This document shows positions 46,591 to 55,279 of a stretch of 64,000 bases of DNA, one piece after another. Where the stretch lies: the NCBI RefSeq assembly GCF_001701025.1, contig NZ_CP016793.1, positions 6,696,001 through 6,760,000 on the forward strand. The letters are read 5' to 3'. The DNA comes from Lentzea guizhouensis. Its GTDB lineage: Bacteria > Actinomycetota > Actinomycetes > Mycobacteriales > Pseudonocardiaceae. The position numbers and the translations under genes were made by a program. Below the pieces are notes generated by a model that was given only the letters and a program-made list of their open reading frames with translations, was not told the DNA's origin and made no database searches. Each line of letters begins with the position of its first letter. Within the stretch, counting starts at the first letter, position 1.

Positions 46591-47064
46591 TCAGCTCAAC
46601 CGCATGATCGTCTCCTCCACCTCCCCCTGTCTCCCGTTCGCAAACCCCGCGTCGGTCCCCACCACCTCGAACCCGGCCTTCTCCAGCACCCGCCTCGACC
46701 CCGCGTTGTCGCTCGCCACCCGCCCGTACACCGGCCGATCCGGCACGACCTCCAGCAGCAACCGCAAAGCCGCGCTCGCCACCCCCTGCCCCCACGTACC
46801 GCGGTCGATCCAGTAGGTCACCTCCAGGTCGCCCTCCACGACAAAGCTCGCGACGGTCCCCACGAACCGCCCGTCGGCCAGCACGGCCCGGTTGGTGACG
46901 TCGGTCCGCCCCAGCACCTTGCGCATGTGGGCGTCGAACGCCGCCCGGTCGTCCGGGTCGGCAGCGGTGAAGGCGGCCATGCGCACCGACTCCGGATCCC
47001 GCATGAACTCGAACAGAGCGTCCAGGTCGGACTCTTCGATCTCTCGCAACGTCACCTCAGGCAT
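46591..47064 (-). CDS. GNAT acetyltransferase, RimJ/RimL type
   Basis: The 157-residue protein has LREIEESDLDALFEFMRDP at the start, DLEVTYWIDRGTWGQGVASAALRLLLE (acetyl-CoA pyrophosphate loop in WGQGVASAA), and VASDNAGSRRVLEKAGFEVVG, the closing motif of RimJ/RimL-type N-acetyltransferases. Length is normal. The acceptor may be a protein N-terminus, an amine or an antibiotic; nothing nearby decides it. It is a separate unit between the COG0523 pair and the stress-protein gene. Confidence 0.9.
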   Translation of the reverse strand: MPEVTLREIEESDLDALFEFMRDPESVRMAAFTAADPDDRAAFDAHMRKVLGRTDVTNRAVLADGRFVGTVASFVVEGDLEVTYWIDRGTWGQGVASAALRLLLEVVPDRPVYGRVASDNAGSRRVLEKAGFEVVGTDAGFANGRQGEVEETIMRLS

Positions 47065-47097
47065 GGGTTCAACGTAGCGACGAGCACCGACAAGAAA

Positions 47098-47580
47098 TCA
47101 CGGCACGACGAGCACCGGCCAGTGGCCCGTGCGGATCAGCCGGGTCGCCACCGACCCCGCGAACCGGTGCCCAGCCTGTTGCGACGCCCCGACCACCACC
47201 ATGTCGGCCTGGCACCGGTCCGCCGAGTCGCGCAGGGTCGTGAACGGGTCGCCGAAGGTCTTCACGAACGTCACCGGCACGTCCAGTTCCTCTGCCGCGG
47301 CCTGCATCTGGGTGCGCAGCTCGGCGTGCAGGCCGGCCATCGCCTCGTGTTCGAAGGCCGAGGCGGCGGCCGGGCTCAGGGCGGCCAGGGAGGAGTGGCA
47401 GGCGACGAAGGTGATGACCAGGCGGGCGTTCTGGCGGCGGGCCAGGCCGAAGGCGAAGGCGGCGGCGCGCATGGCCGTGTCGGAGCCGTCCACGCCGGCC
47501 AGGATGGTCCTGGCCGACGGGGCCGGGCGGGGGCCGAAGTCGTCCTTCGTGGACTCGAAGGCGTTGGGGGAGGAGGACAT
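47098..47580 (-). CDS. universal stress protein (UspA family)
   Basis: The 160-residue protein has a single Usp domain: ILAGVDGSDTAMRAAAFAFGLARR at residues 26-49 and the ending ADMVVVGASQQAGHRFAGSVATRLIRTGHWPVLVVP. The ATP-binding G-2x-G-9x-G-S/T motif is only partly met (GASQQAGHRFAGSV), so nucleotide binding is plausible but not certain. ATG 47580 lies four bases after the stop of the drug-exporter gene, so both may share a promoter. A stress or survival role is assumed from the family. Confidence 0.9.
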   Translation of the reverse strand: MSSSPNAFESTKDDFGPRPAPSARTILAGVDGSDTAMRAAAFAFGLARRQNARLVITFVACHSSLAALSPAAASAFEHEAMAGLHAELRTQMQAAAEELDVPVTFVKTFGDPFTTLRDSADRCQADMVVVGASQQAGHRFAGSVATRLIRTGHWPVLVVP

Positions 47581-47584
47581 CACG

Positions 47585-49128
47585 TCACCTCACCACGGCG
47601 GTGTCGGCGTCCTTCTGCTCCAGGTCGATGGTGGTGCGCAGGGTGATCGGCTTGAGCAGGAGGGCTGCGACGACGCCGATCACGGCCACGGCCGCGGAGA
47701 TCAGGAAGATGTGCGCGGTGGCGTCGCCGTAGACGTTGTGCACCACGGTCTGCACCTGTGGGGGCAGGGCCTGGAGGTTGAGCGCGCTGGTGGAGCCGGT
47801 GGACTGGCCGGGAGGCACGTGCAGGGCGGCGGAGAGGTCGGCGGTGACGCGGTTGGCCAGGACGGCGCCGAGCACGGACACGCCGATCGTGCCGCCGAGG
47901 GAGCGGAAGAAGGTGACCGTGGCGCTGGCGGCGCCCAGGTCGCGCAGCGGGACGCTGTTCTGCACGGCCAGCACGAGGTTCTGCATGGTCATGCCGACGC
48001 CGATGCCCACCACGGCCATCGCGACGCCGACGATCCACAGCGCGGTGGCGTGGTCGACGAAGCCCAGGCCGAGGAAGCCGAGCACCAGGATGATCGTGCC
48101 GGACACGATGTACGGCTTGATGGCGCCGGAGCGGCTGATCATGCGGCCGGAGATGGTCGAGGAGACACGCCCGCCATCAGCGGGATGGTCAGCAGGCCCG
48201 CCTCGGTGGGGGAGTAGCCGCGGCCGATCTGGAAGTACTGGCCGAGGAACACCGCGCCGCCGAACATCGCCATGCCGACCGCGAGGCTCGCGATGATCGC
48301 CAGCGCCGGGGTGCGCTGCACGACGATCTTCAGAGGCACCACGGGTTCCGGCACGCGCAGCTCCACGGCGACGGCCGCGCCCAGCAGCACCAGACCGCTG
48401 AGCACCATCGCCGCGGTCTGCCAGGACAGCCAGTCGAACGAGTTGCCGACGAACGACACCCAGACCAGCAACACGCTGACACCCGCGGCGATCAGAGCGG
48501 CGCCGAGGTAGTCGATCTTCACGTTCGACCGGCGCACGGTCTCCAGCTTCAGCGTCGCCTGCAGCACCACGAACGCGATCGCGGCGATCGGCACGGCGAC
48601 CCAGAAGCACCAGCGCCAGCCGAGCCACGAGACGTCCACGATCAGGCCGCCGAGCAGCGGGCCGCCGACGGTCGCCACGGCCATGACCGCGCCGAGGTAG
48701 CCGTTGTAGCGGCCGCGCTCGCGGGGCGGGATGATCGCCGCGATCACGACCTGGACCAGCGCCTGCAGGCCGCCGACGCCGAGGCCCTGGAACGCGCGGG
48801 CGGCGATCAGCTGGCCGGTGTCCTGGGCGAACCCGGACAGCAGCGAGCCGATCACGAAGATCACGATCGCGGCCTGGACCAGCGTCTTCTTGTTGAACAG
48901 GTCGGCGAGCCTGCCCCAGAGCGGGGTGGTGGCCGTCGCGGTGAGCAGGGTGGCGGTGACCACCCACGTGTACTGCGTCTGCGTGCCGTTGAGCGAGCCG
49001 ATGATCCGGGGCAGCGCGGTGGAGACCACCGTGGAGCTGACCATGGCCACGAACAGCGCGAGCAGCAGTCCGGACAACGACTCGAGCACCTGCCGGTGCC
49101 CCATCGCGCCGCTTGTCTCCGTCTTCAC
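47585..49128 (-). CDS. DHA2-family MFS drug exporter, frameshifted
   Basis: Residues 1-330 read as a normal EmrB/QacA-type exporter: LPRIIGSLNGTQTQYTWVVTATLL, the motif GRLADLFNKK, QGLGVGGLQAL, PPRERGRYNGYLGAVMAVATVGGPLLGG. After IPLMAG (about 48170) the frame must change to reach SSTISGRMISRSGAIKPYIV and the rest, ending DLEQKDADTAVVR. One extra G in the GGGCGT at 48170 restores a 514-residue protein, the usual length for 14-segment DHA2 proteins. GTG 49128 has AAGGGA before it. Exports drugs by proton antiport if intact. Palindromic operator upstream. Confidence 0.85.
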
Positions 49129-49162
49129 CGCGAGATCCCTTCGTCCCCTCAATTCTTGCGCG

Positions 49163-49180
49163 TTGTGCAAATTTGCACAA
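49163..49180. promoter_or_regulatory. 18-bp perfect palindrome before the drug-exporter gene
   Basis: TTGTGCAAATTTGCACAA at 49163-49180 is perfectly symmetric and lies 35 bases upstream of the exporter GTG. Such sites are typical of TetR or MarR repressors of efflux genes. No regulator gene is next to it in this window, so the regulator must act from elsewhere. Confidence 0.7.
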
Positions 49181-49250
49181 TGGGCAACTTACTCCAGGGG
49201 TACGCCGGGTGCAGGGAGACCCTCACCACGCTCCGCGCCGAGCAGGCGGA

Positions 49251-49276
49251 AGGCCGGTGCCCGCGGGCACCGGCCT
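49251..49276. terminator. 26-bp palindromic hairpin after the mhpB-like gene
   Basis: The 26 bases form a perfect palindrome (13-bp arms, AGGCCGGTGCCCG and its complement). They start nine bases beyond the stop of the dioxygenase gene. No T-run follows, as is common in actinomycetes. It probably ends the operon that runs from 51.6 kb and insulates the drug-exporter promoter. Confidence 0.65.
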
Positions 49277-49284
49277 CCCTCCCC

Positions 49285-50220
49285 TCAGGAGACCGGGAAC
49301 GTCGTCCCGATCCCCATTCCGGTGATCCACTCCGGCACGGGCTCGTAGCTGGTCCACCGCAGCGGCATCCCCACCGCGACCTGCCCGATCAGCCAGCACC
49401 GCACCTCGTGCCCACCGGTGCCCGCGTTCGCCTCCAGCGCGTCGTGCCCGATCCGCGCGACGTCGGACGGCGACCCCGCGACCAGCCGGTCGAGGAACCA
49501 GCGGTCCCACACCTCGTTCACCCGTGCGTCCGGGTTGCCGCCCATCGCCTTCACCCGCGGTTCGCGGGCCGCCGCGAACTCCCGCACGTTCGCCCGGCCC
49601 CTGATCAGCGAGTCACGCCGGTCGGTCGCCATCGCCGGGTCGCGCGGGTCGTTGGACGGCAGCCAGTGCGACAGCCCGCCGCTCGCCGCCACCAGCACCC
49701 GGCCGGGGAACTCCGACGACCGCAGCGCCGCACCCAGCGCCTTCCCGAGGGCGACGCAGCGGTCCAGCGACGGCAACGGCGGCGCGGCCGTGTTCACCAC
49801 CAGCGGCACCAGCGGCAGCGTCGTGCCACCGGTGATCATCTCGTAGCTCTGCACGATCCCGTGGTCGACGGTCAGCGAGTACGACAGCGACACGTCGAAC
49901 CCGGCGTCGGCCAGGCCGCCCTGCACCTCCCAGGCGAGCCTGCTCGCCACCGGCAGCGGTCCGGCGGTGCTGCCGAAGTCACCGAAGCCGACCGCCTCCT
50001 CGACGCCGAGCACGAACGGCGGCATGACGTCGTAGAAGTTGGCGTGGAAGTGGTCCGGCCCGACCACGACGACGGCGTCCGGTGCCAGCGCCTCGACCGC
50101 CTGCCGCACTCGGTCCGCGTCCCGCAGGAACGCACTGCCGGGACCACCCTGCGCGGGCGGCGGCAGCAGTGTCGCGAACGGGCTGTGCGACATGCCGGCA
50201 AAGCCGATGATCTCCGCCAT
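49285..50220 (-). CDS. mhpB: MhpB-like extradiol ring-cleavage dioxygenase
   Basis: The 311-residue protein is of the LigB/MhpB type (class III extradiol): GFAGMSHSPF near the N-terminus (iron His), GPDHFHANFYDVMPPF near residue 55, SLTVDHGIV near 120, and ASGGLSHWLPSNDPRD near 180. MhpB opens 2,3-dihydroxyphenylpropionate between C1 and C2. ATG 50220 overlaps the stop of the hydrolase gene by one base. Together with that hydrolase it gives the two central steps of a meta-cleavage pathway. The exact catechol is not known. Confidence 0.9.
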   Translation of the reverse strand: MAEIIGFAGMSHSPFATLLPPPAQGGPGSAFLRDADRVRQAVEALAPDAVVVVGPDHFHANFYDVMPPFVLGVEEAVGFGDFGSTAGPLPVASRLAWEVQGGLADAGFDVSLSYSLTVDHGIVQSYEMITGGTTLPLVPLVVNTAAPPLPSLDRCVALGKALGAALRSSEFPGRVLVAASGGLSHWLPSNDPRDPAMATDRRDSLIRGRANVREFAAAREPRVKAMGGNPDARVNEVWDRWFLDRLVAGSPSDVARIGHDALEANAGTGGHEVRCWLIGQVAVGMPLRWTSYEPVPEWITGMGIGTTFPVS

Positions 50221-51104
50221 CAGGAGGGGTCCTTCCCGTGCAGCAGCCAGGTGCGGTGGGTGTCGAGGAACTCCGCGACCTTCTCCCACTGGGGCCAGTG
50301 CCCCGCGTCGTCGATCACGTGCAGCCGCGCGTCGGGCAGCCAGCCCAGCAACATGTCCGCCTCGTCCAGGCCACCGGTCGGGTCGTGGCTCGTCCACAGC
50401 AGCAACGTCGGCGCGGCGATCTTGCCGACCCACGCCGGGTCCCAGGCGAAGTCCTCGCGCACCGCAGGGTCCTGCAGCACCAGCGTGTTCGTGATCGCCC
50501 GCACGAACCCGTCCCGCGAGTACACCGACCGGCGCAGGCCCACCAGCTCGTCGGTGACCATCTCCTTGTGGTGGAACAGGAACTCCACCCGCCGGCGCAC
50601 GGTCTCCTCGCTCGGGTCGAGCACGGCGGCCATCGTGCTGTCCCGCATCCGCTGCATGACCTCGGGCTTGTTCGCGATGTTGCCCGGTGTGTTCAGCACG
50701 AGCCGCATCACGCGGTCGGGGTGGTGCGCGGCCAGCCACGCCACGACCCAGCCGCCCAGCGACTCGCCGGACAGGTGCGCGCGGGAGATGCCCAGCACGT
50801 CCATCAGCCCGACGAGGTGCTCGACCAGCACGTCGATCGTGTACGGCAGGTCGGGCAGGTCCGACCAGCCGTGGCCGACCATGTCGTAGGCCGTCACCCG
50901 GAAGTCCTCCGCCAGCCCCGCGATGTCGCGCGAGTAGGCCTCCAGGTGACCGCCGGTGCCGTGCAGCAGCACGAGATCCGGACCGAACCCGGCCTGCAGG
51001 ATCCGCGTCCGCACGGTGTGCCCGCGCACCGGCACGGACACGTACCGCACCGAATGTTCCACATGGGACAGCTCGCCCCAGATGCTGATGTGCTCGCCGA
51101 TCAT
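50220..51104 (-). CDS. mhpC: meta-cleavage product hydrolase, MhpC-like
   Basis: The 294-residue alpha/beta hydrolase has LLHGTGGHLEAYSRDIAGLAE, DMVGHGWSDLPD, the nucleophile elbow LSGESLGGWVVAWLA (about residue 113), and the His in DDAGHWPQWEKVAEFL. These match C-C bond hydrolases of the MhpC/BphD group, which split the ring-opened product to a carboxylic acid and 2-hydroxydienoate. ATG 51104 overlaps the cupin stop as ATGA; the longer upstream frame is low in quality. The dioxygenase gene follows with a one-base overlap. Confidence 0.9.
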   Translation of the reverse strand: MIGEHISIWGELSHVEHSVRYVSVPVRGHTVRTRILQAGFGPDLVLLHGTGGHLEAYSRDIAGLAEDFRVTAYDMVGHGWSDLPDLPYTIDVLVEHLVGLMDVLGISRAHLSGESLGGWVVAWLAAHHPDRVMRLVLNTPGNIANKPEVMQRMRDSTMAAVLDPSEETVRRRVEFLFHHKEMVTDELVGLRRSVYSRDGFVRAITNTLVLQDPAVREDFAWDPAWVGKIAAPTLLLWTSHDPTGGLDEADMLLGWLPDARLHVIDDAGHWPQWEKVAEFLDTHRTWLLHGKDPS

Positions 51105-51619
51105 CGCTCCCCCTCGAACCGGGCGCGGGCCTCGTCGAACGTCGCCAGCCCCGCGCTCTGCCTGCGGGCCAGCCCGAACAACGCGAGCAACCGCGAGTTC
51201 TCGATGGTCAGGAACTCGACCGGGTGCTCCGTCGAGTCGTTGTAATGCCGATGCCACGTCCACGGTGGCGTGTAGACGAACGAACCTGCTTTCCACACAA
51301 CGGTTTCGCACCTCTCGACCTCGGCCAGCTGAATCTCGCTGTGCCCGTCGCCGGAGAGCACGAAGTGGACCGTCTCGTGGTGGTGCCGCTGCATGTCCGA
51401 GCTCTCGCCCGGCGGGATCACCTGGCGGAACAGCTCGAACGTCGCCGTCGGCAGCTTGCCCGCGATGCGCAGCGTGGTCGGGTTCGGCACCGCGCCCGGC
51501 GGGATCGTCTCCAGCTCCTCGTCGTGCACGACCAGCGGCCGTGCGCCGTCGGGCCGCACCGCGTGGGTGAGCGCGCCGAGGAAGTCCGGCATGGCGAAGT
51601 CGGGTCCGGAAGTGGCCAA
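51101..51619 (-). CDS. cupin-domain protein
   Basis: The 172-residue protein has one cupin barrel: metal-site residues in RHHHETVHFVLSGDGHSEI (about 78-96) and the second motif SFVYTPPWTWHRHYNDS (about 113-129). It could be a dioxygenase, isomerase or ligand-binding protein; first place in the dioxygenase operon suggests an auxiliary role in aromatic degradation. The start is taken as TTG 51619 because AAAGGA lies about eight bases before it; ATG 51592 is the alternative. Confidence 0.8.
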   Translation of the reverse strand: MATSGPDFAMPDFLGALTHAVRPDGARPLVVHDEELETIPPGAVPNPTTLRIAGKLPTATFELFRQVIPPGESSDMQRHHHETVHFVLSGDGHSEIQLAEVERCETVVWKAGSFVYTPPWTWHRHYNDSTEHPVEFLTIENSRLLALFGLARRQSAGLATFDEARARFEGER

Positions 51620-51637
51620 CGCGGTTGTCCTTTGCTG

Positions 51638-52358
51638 TCAGAGTGCGAACTCGGTGCGGCCGCCGTCGACCGTCAGCACGGTGCCGTTGACGTACGAGGC
51701 CTGCGGGGACACCAGGAACGCCACGGCCGCCGCGACCTCGGCGGGATCCGCGGCACGCCCGGCCGGGATGTCCGCGAGGTCGGCGCCGTGTCCGCGGGAA
51801 GGCCTCCGCGCCTGCGCACCTCCAGGCCGCGCGTCAGCGTCGCCCGGTGCCACGCAGTTCACGGTCACGCCTGCGCGTACGGGCGGGACGCGAGCTTCAC
51901 GCGGACGTCACCGCTGCGCGCAGCACGGTCGAGGCGGCCAGGCCGGCTGCGGCTGGCGACGGCCGTCGAGGTGACCACGACGACCCGCCGTACCCGCGCC
52001 CGGCCATCGCCGGCAGCGCCGCGGCCAGCAACGCGAGCGGCCCCACCAGCAACAGGTCCAGGTCCCGGTGCCACTGCGCGCACGTCACGTCGAAGAGCTC
52101 ACCGGGCGCCGGCCCGCCGGCGTTCACGACCACGACGTCGAGCGACCCGTGCCGTTCGTGCACGTGGGCGACGAGTTCCGCCGCCTGCGCCGGATCCGCG
52201 AGGTCGCATTCGGCGTGGTCGCGCCGAGCGCGGCCCCTCGAGCGTGGCCGCGGTCCGCGGCGCGACCGGTGACCGCTCTCGACCAGCGCGGCCGCGGTCG
52301 CCGCGCCGATCCCGCCCGCGCCGCCGCCCACCAGCGCGACCCTGGAGTTCTCGTTCAT
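51638..52358 (-). pseudogene. SDR-family dehydrogenase, multiply frameshifted
   Basis: Pieces in three frames rebuild one SDR of about 240 residues: VALVGGGAGGIGAATAAALVESGH from ATG 52358, then DLADPAQAAELVAHVHERHG and VVVVNAGGPAPGELF, RVVVVTSTAVASRSRPG, LAASTVLRAAVTSA, VKLASRPYAQA, GVTVNCVAPGD, and FLVSPQASYVNGTVLTVDGG before the stop at 51638. At least five indels lie between 52300 and 51850. The Tyr of the active site is not found in any frame where expected. Either a decayed gene or a poor patch of sequence. By position it was the first gene of the ring-cleavage operon. Confidence 0.7.
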
Positions 52359-52427
52359 CTGCCCGCCCACTGGTTGGGTGCCCCGGTCTGGTCCTACAGT
52401 CGTCGGGATGCGGCTGGACGACCAAGG

Positions 52428-53222
52428 ATGAGTCCCAGTGACCGGGACTCCCACGACACCGGGCCGAGCGGTTCACTCGAACGCGCGGCGGCGATCCTGG
52501 ACGCCTTCGACGCCGCGCACCGCGAGCTGGGCCTCGCCGAGCTGGTGCGGCGGTCCGGGTTGCCGCGCTCGACCGTGCACCGCACCGCCGCCCGGATGAT
52601 CGAGCTCGGCTGGCTCGACAAGCCGCAGGACCGGTACCGGATCAGCACCGGCCTGTTCAAGCTCGCCGGGCTGGTGCCGGTGCGGATGGAGCTGCGCGAG
52701 GCCGCACTGCCGTTCCTGCAGGACCTCTACGCCGCCGCCCGCACCACCGTGCAGCTCGGCGTGCTCGACGGCACCCAGGTCCTCGTCGTCGAGAAGATCA
52801 CCGGGCACCGGCCGATGCCGATGTTGTCGCAGGTCGGCGGCGTGATCCCGGCGCACTGCTCCGGGCTGGGCCGGGCGATGCTGGCCTGGTCGGACGCCGC
52901 GCGGGTGGAGGAGGTGATCGCCGGCGGGATGGACCGGCGCACCCCGCGCACGATCACGAGCCCGACCGCGTTGAAGCGCGAGCTGGCCTCGATCCCCGAC
53001 CGCGGCTGGGCCTACGACCGCGAGGAGGGCAACGTCGGCGTGAGCTGCGTGGCGGCGCCGATCTTCAACGCGACCGGCGAGGTGGTGGCCGCGTTGTCGG
53101 TGACCGGGCCGAGCGCGGCGGTGAAGCCGGAACGCATCGGGCCCGCCGTGCGGATGGCGGCGGCCGCGGCGAGCCGGGCGTACTCGACCCGGCGGTGGGA
53201 GGCCCCGCGGCGGTCAACGTGA
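52428..53222 (+). CDS. IclR-family regulator of the aromatic locus
   Basis: The 264-residue protein has a winged helix at residues 17-75 (SLERAAAILDAFDAAHRELGLAELVRRSGLPRS in part, STVHRTAARMIELGWLD) and an IclR effector domain (QLGVLDGTQVLVVEKITG, IPAHCSGLGRAMLAW, GNVGVSCVAAPIFN). It is divergent from the SDR/cupin/hydrolase/dioxygenase operon and upstream of the monooxygenase operon. An AGTCCC-N7-GGGACT repeat covers its first codons, which suggests autoregulation. IclR proteins such as MhpR and PcaR control aromatic degradation genes. Confidence 0.9.
   Translation: MSPSDRDSHDTGPSGSLERAAAILDAFDAAHRELGLAELVRRSGLPRSTVHRTAARMIELGWLDKPQDRYRISTGLFKLAGLVPVRMELREAALPFLQDLYAAARTTVQLGVLDGTQVLVVEKITGHRPMPMLSQVGGVIPAHCSGLGRAMLAWSDAARVEEVIAGGMDRRTPRTITSPTALKRELASIPDRGWAYDREEGNVGVSCVAAPIFNATGEVVAALSVTGPSAAVKPERIGPAVRMAAAAASRAYSTRRWEAPRRST
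52431..52449. promoter_or_regulatory. AGTCCC-N7-GGGACT repeat, copy 1 (divergent SDR/IclR)
   Basis: AGTCCCAGTGACCGGGACT is a perfect 6-7-6 inverted repeat just after the IclR ATG and 73 bases upstream of the SDR start. Two near-identical copies precede other operons of the locus, so this is a likely IclR operator. Confidence 0.65.
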
Positions 53223-53224
53223 AC

Positions 53225-53243
53225 AGTCCCAGCGAGCGGGACT
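53225..53243. promoter_or_regulatory. AGTCCC-N7-GGGACT repeat, copy 2 (monooxygenase operon)
   Basis: AGTCCCAGCGAGCGGGACT differs from copy 1 at two of 19 positions, both in the spacer. It lies 69 bases before the ATG of the flavin monooxygenase, just after the IclR stop. Candidate operator; a weak terminator hairpin is the alternative reading. Confidence 0.65.
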
Positions 53244-53312
53244 CGTGGTTGGCCGGGGTTGCCGGGGCGCCGCAGAGTGTGCTGCACCACACCCGCCACC
53301 AGGAGGACCAGG

Positions 53313-54803
53313 ATGCGCGTCGCGATCATCGGGGCCGGAGTCGCCGGCCTCACCACGGCGAAGGTGCTGCTGCAGGCGGGTCACGACGTCGAGGTGTTCG
53401 ACTCCGCGCCGGACGTCGGCGGCGTGTGGAGCCGCACCCGGCGCTACCCCGGCCTCACCACGCAGAGCCCCGGAGCGCAGTACTCCTTCTCGGACTTCCC
53501 GATGCCGAAGGACCTGCCGGAGTGGCCCACCGGTGAGCAGGTGCAGCGCTACCTGGAGTCCTACGCCCACCACTTCGGCATCGAGCCGTCGCTGCGGCTG
53601 GAGACGACCGTGACGTCGGTCGTGCCGGTCGCGGACGGCTGGGAGGTGACCACGGACGCCGGCATCGGCACCTACGACCGGGTCGTCGTGGCCAACGGCG
53701 TGTTCTGCGAACCCGCGCTGCCCGACTACCCCGGACTGGACGAGTTCACCGCGGCGGGCGGCCGGTTCATCGCGGGCAGCGACTTCCACGACGCCGAGGA
53801 GGCGCGCGGCAAGCACGTGCTCGTCGTCGGCTACGGCAAGTCGGCGTGCGACGTGACGGTGCCGATCAGCGAGGTCGCGGCGAGCGCCGACGTGATCGCG
53901 CGGCAGCTGCTGTGGAAGGTGCCGCGCAAGATCGCCGGGGTGCTGAACTTCAAGATGCTGCTGCTGACCAGGATGGGCGAGGCGCTGTTCCGCTACCGCT
54001 TCGTGCGCGGCTTCGAGAAGGTCCTGCACGGCCCCGCCGACGGGATCCGCCGCTCGATGCTCAACTCGCTGGGCTCGGTGTCGGTGCGCCAGTTCGGGCT
54101 CGCCGAGCACGACCTCATGCCGCGCGGGCGGATGGAGGACATCGTCAAGGGCGCGATCGGCCTGGCCACCGAGGGGTTCTTCGAGGGCGTGGCCTCCGGC
54201 GCGATCCAGGTGCGTCGCGACATGACGATCACCCGGCTGCTGGGCGGTGACCGGCCGCGCGCCGAGCTCGCCGACGGCACGGTGCTGCCCGCCGACCTGG
54301 TCGTGTGCTCGACCGGCTACACCCAGGGCGTGCCGTTCCTGCCGGCCGAGGTGCGGACGCGGTTGTTCGACGAACGCGGCAACTTCGCGCTGTACCGGCA
54401 GATCCAGCCGATCGACGTGCCCGGCCTGTACTTCAACGGCTACAACTCGTCGTTCTTCAGCCCCCTCAACGCGGAGCTGGCCGCGCTGTGGATCGCCGCC
54501 GACCTCGCGGGAGCGCTCCGCCTGCCGGATCCGGACACCCGGCTGGCCGAGGTGACCGCGCAGCTCGCGTTCATGGACGAGGCGACGAACACGCACCACT
54601 GCCGGGGTACGAAGATCATCCCGTTCTCGATGCACAACGCGGACGAGGTGCTGGGCGACCTCGGCCTGCAGATCGGCCGGTTCACCCGCTTCACGCACTG
54701 GCTGAACCCCGTCGCCCCCGCCGCCTACCGGAAGGTCACGCCCGCACTGCTCGCCAGGCTCGCCGACCCGCGAGCCGAGGTCGCCGCCGTCGCAACCAAG
54801 TGA
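53313..54803 (+). CDS. FMO/Baeyer-Villiger-like flavin monooxygenase
   Basis: The 496-residue protein has an FAD-binding loop GAGVAGLTTAKVL at residues 7-19, GGVWSRTRRYPGLTTQSPG near 47-65 as in FMO/BVMO enzymes, a second nucleotide loop VVGYGKSACDV near 172, and CSTGYTQGVPFLP (the FMO 'TGY' motif) near 332. These enzymes use NADPH and oxygen to hydroxylate or insert oxygen beside a carbonyl. ATG 53313 has AGGAGG eight bases upstream. It starts a three-gene operon with a cupin and an NTF2-like protein. Likely acts on a ketone or aromatic side chain (inference). Confidence 0.9.
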   Translation: MRVAIIGAGVAGLTTAKVLLQAGHDVEVFDSAPDVGGVWSRTRRYPGLTTQSPGAQYSFSDFPMPKDLPEWPTGEQVQRYLESYAHHFGIEPSLRLETTVTSVVPVADGWEVTTDAGIGTYDRVVVANGVFCEPALPDYPGLDEFTAAGGRFIAGSDFHDAEEARGKHVLVVGYGKSACDVTVPISEVAASADVIARQLLWKVPRKIAGVLNFKMLLLTRMGEALFRYRFVRGFEKVLHGPADGIRRSMLNSLGSVSVRQFGLAEHDLMPRGRMEDIVKGAIGLATEGFFEGVASGAIQVRRDMTITRLLGGDRPRAELADGTVLPADLVVCSTGYTQGVPFLPAEVRTRLFDERGNFALYRQIQPIDVPGLYFNGYNSSFFSPLNAELAALWIAADLAGALRLPDPDTRLAEVTAQLAFMDEATNTHHCRGTKIIPFSMHNADEVLGDLGLQIGRFTRFTHWLNPVAPAAYRKVTPALLARLADPRAEVAAVATK

Positions 54804-54811
54804 GGTCAGGA

Positions 54812-55279
54812 ATGGACACCCCCGTGGAACAGCAACACCGCGTCTACCGCACCGGCGACGGGACGAACGTCGGCGCGATCGGCCTGGGCATCTACACCCG
54901 GCTCACCGGAGCCGACACCAAGGGCGCCTACTCGCTCTTCGAGTACGTCGTGCCGCCGAACCTGGGCGGCCCGCCTACGCACATCCACAGCCGCGAGGAC
55001 GAGCTCTTCACGTGTGTGCAGGGACGCGTCGTCGTCGAGCTGGACGGCGAGGAGCACGTGCTGGGCGCCGGCGACTCGCTGCTGATGCCGCGCGGCGTGC
55101 CGCACATGTTCCACAACCCGTTCGACGAGGAGACCCGCGTGGTCGCCGTCGTGTCACCGCCGGGGCTGGAGAACTACTACCAGGCGCTGTCGGAGCTGCC
55201 GCCCGGCCCGCGGGACATGAAGCTGGTCGCGGAGATCATGGTCGAGCACGGCCTGTCGCTGCAGAAGAAGCCGTCATGA
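54812..55279 (+). CDS. cupin-domain protein
   Basis: The 155-residue protein has a single cupin: GGPPTHIHSREDELFTCVQG (residues 52-71, metal-binding His and Glu) and GDSLLMPRGVPHMFHNPF (second motif). It resembles quercetinase-like small cupins, but catalysis is not assured. It starts eight bases after the monooxygenase stop with TCAGGA before the ATG, and its stop overlaps the next ATG as ATGA. Probably an accessory or small dioxygenase of the same pathway. Confidence 0.85.
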   Translation: MDTPVEQQHRVYRTGDGTNVGAIGLGIYTRLTGADTKGAYSLFEYVVPPNLGGPPTHIHSREDELFTCVQGRVVVELDGEEHVLGAGDSLLMPRGVPHMFHNPFDEETRVVAVVSPPGLENYYQALSELPPGPRDMKLVAEIMVEHGLSLQKKPS

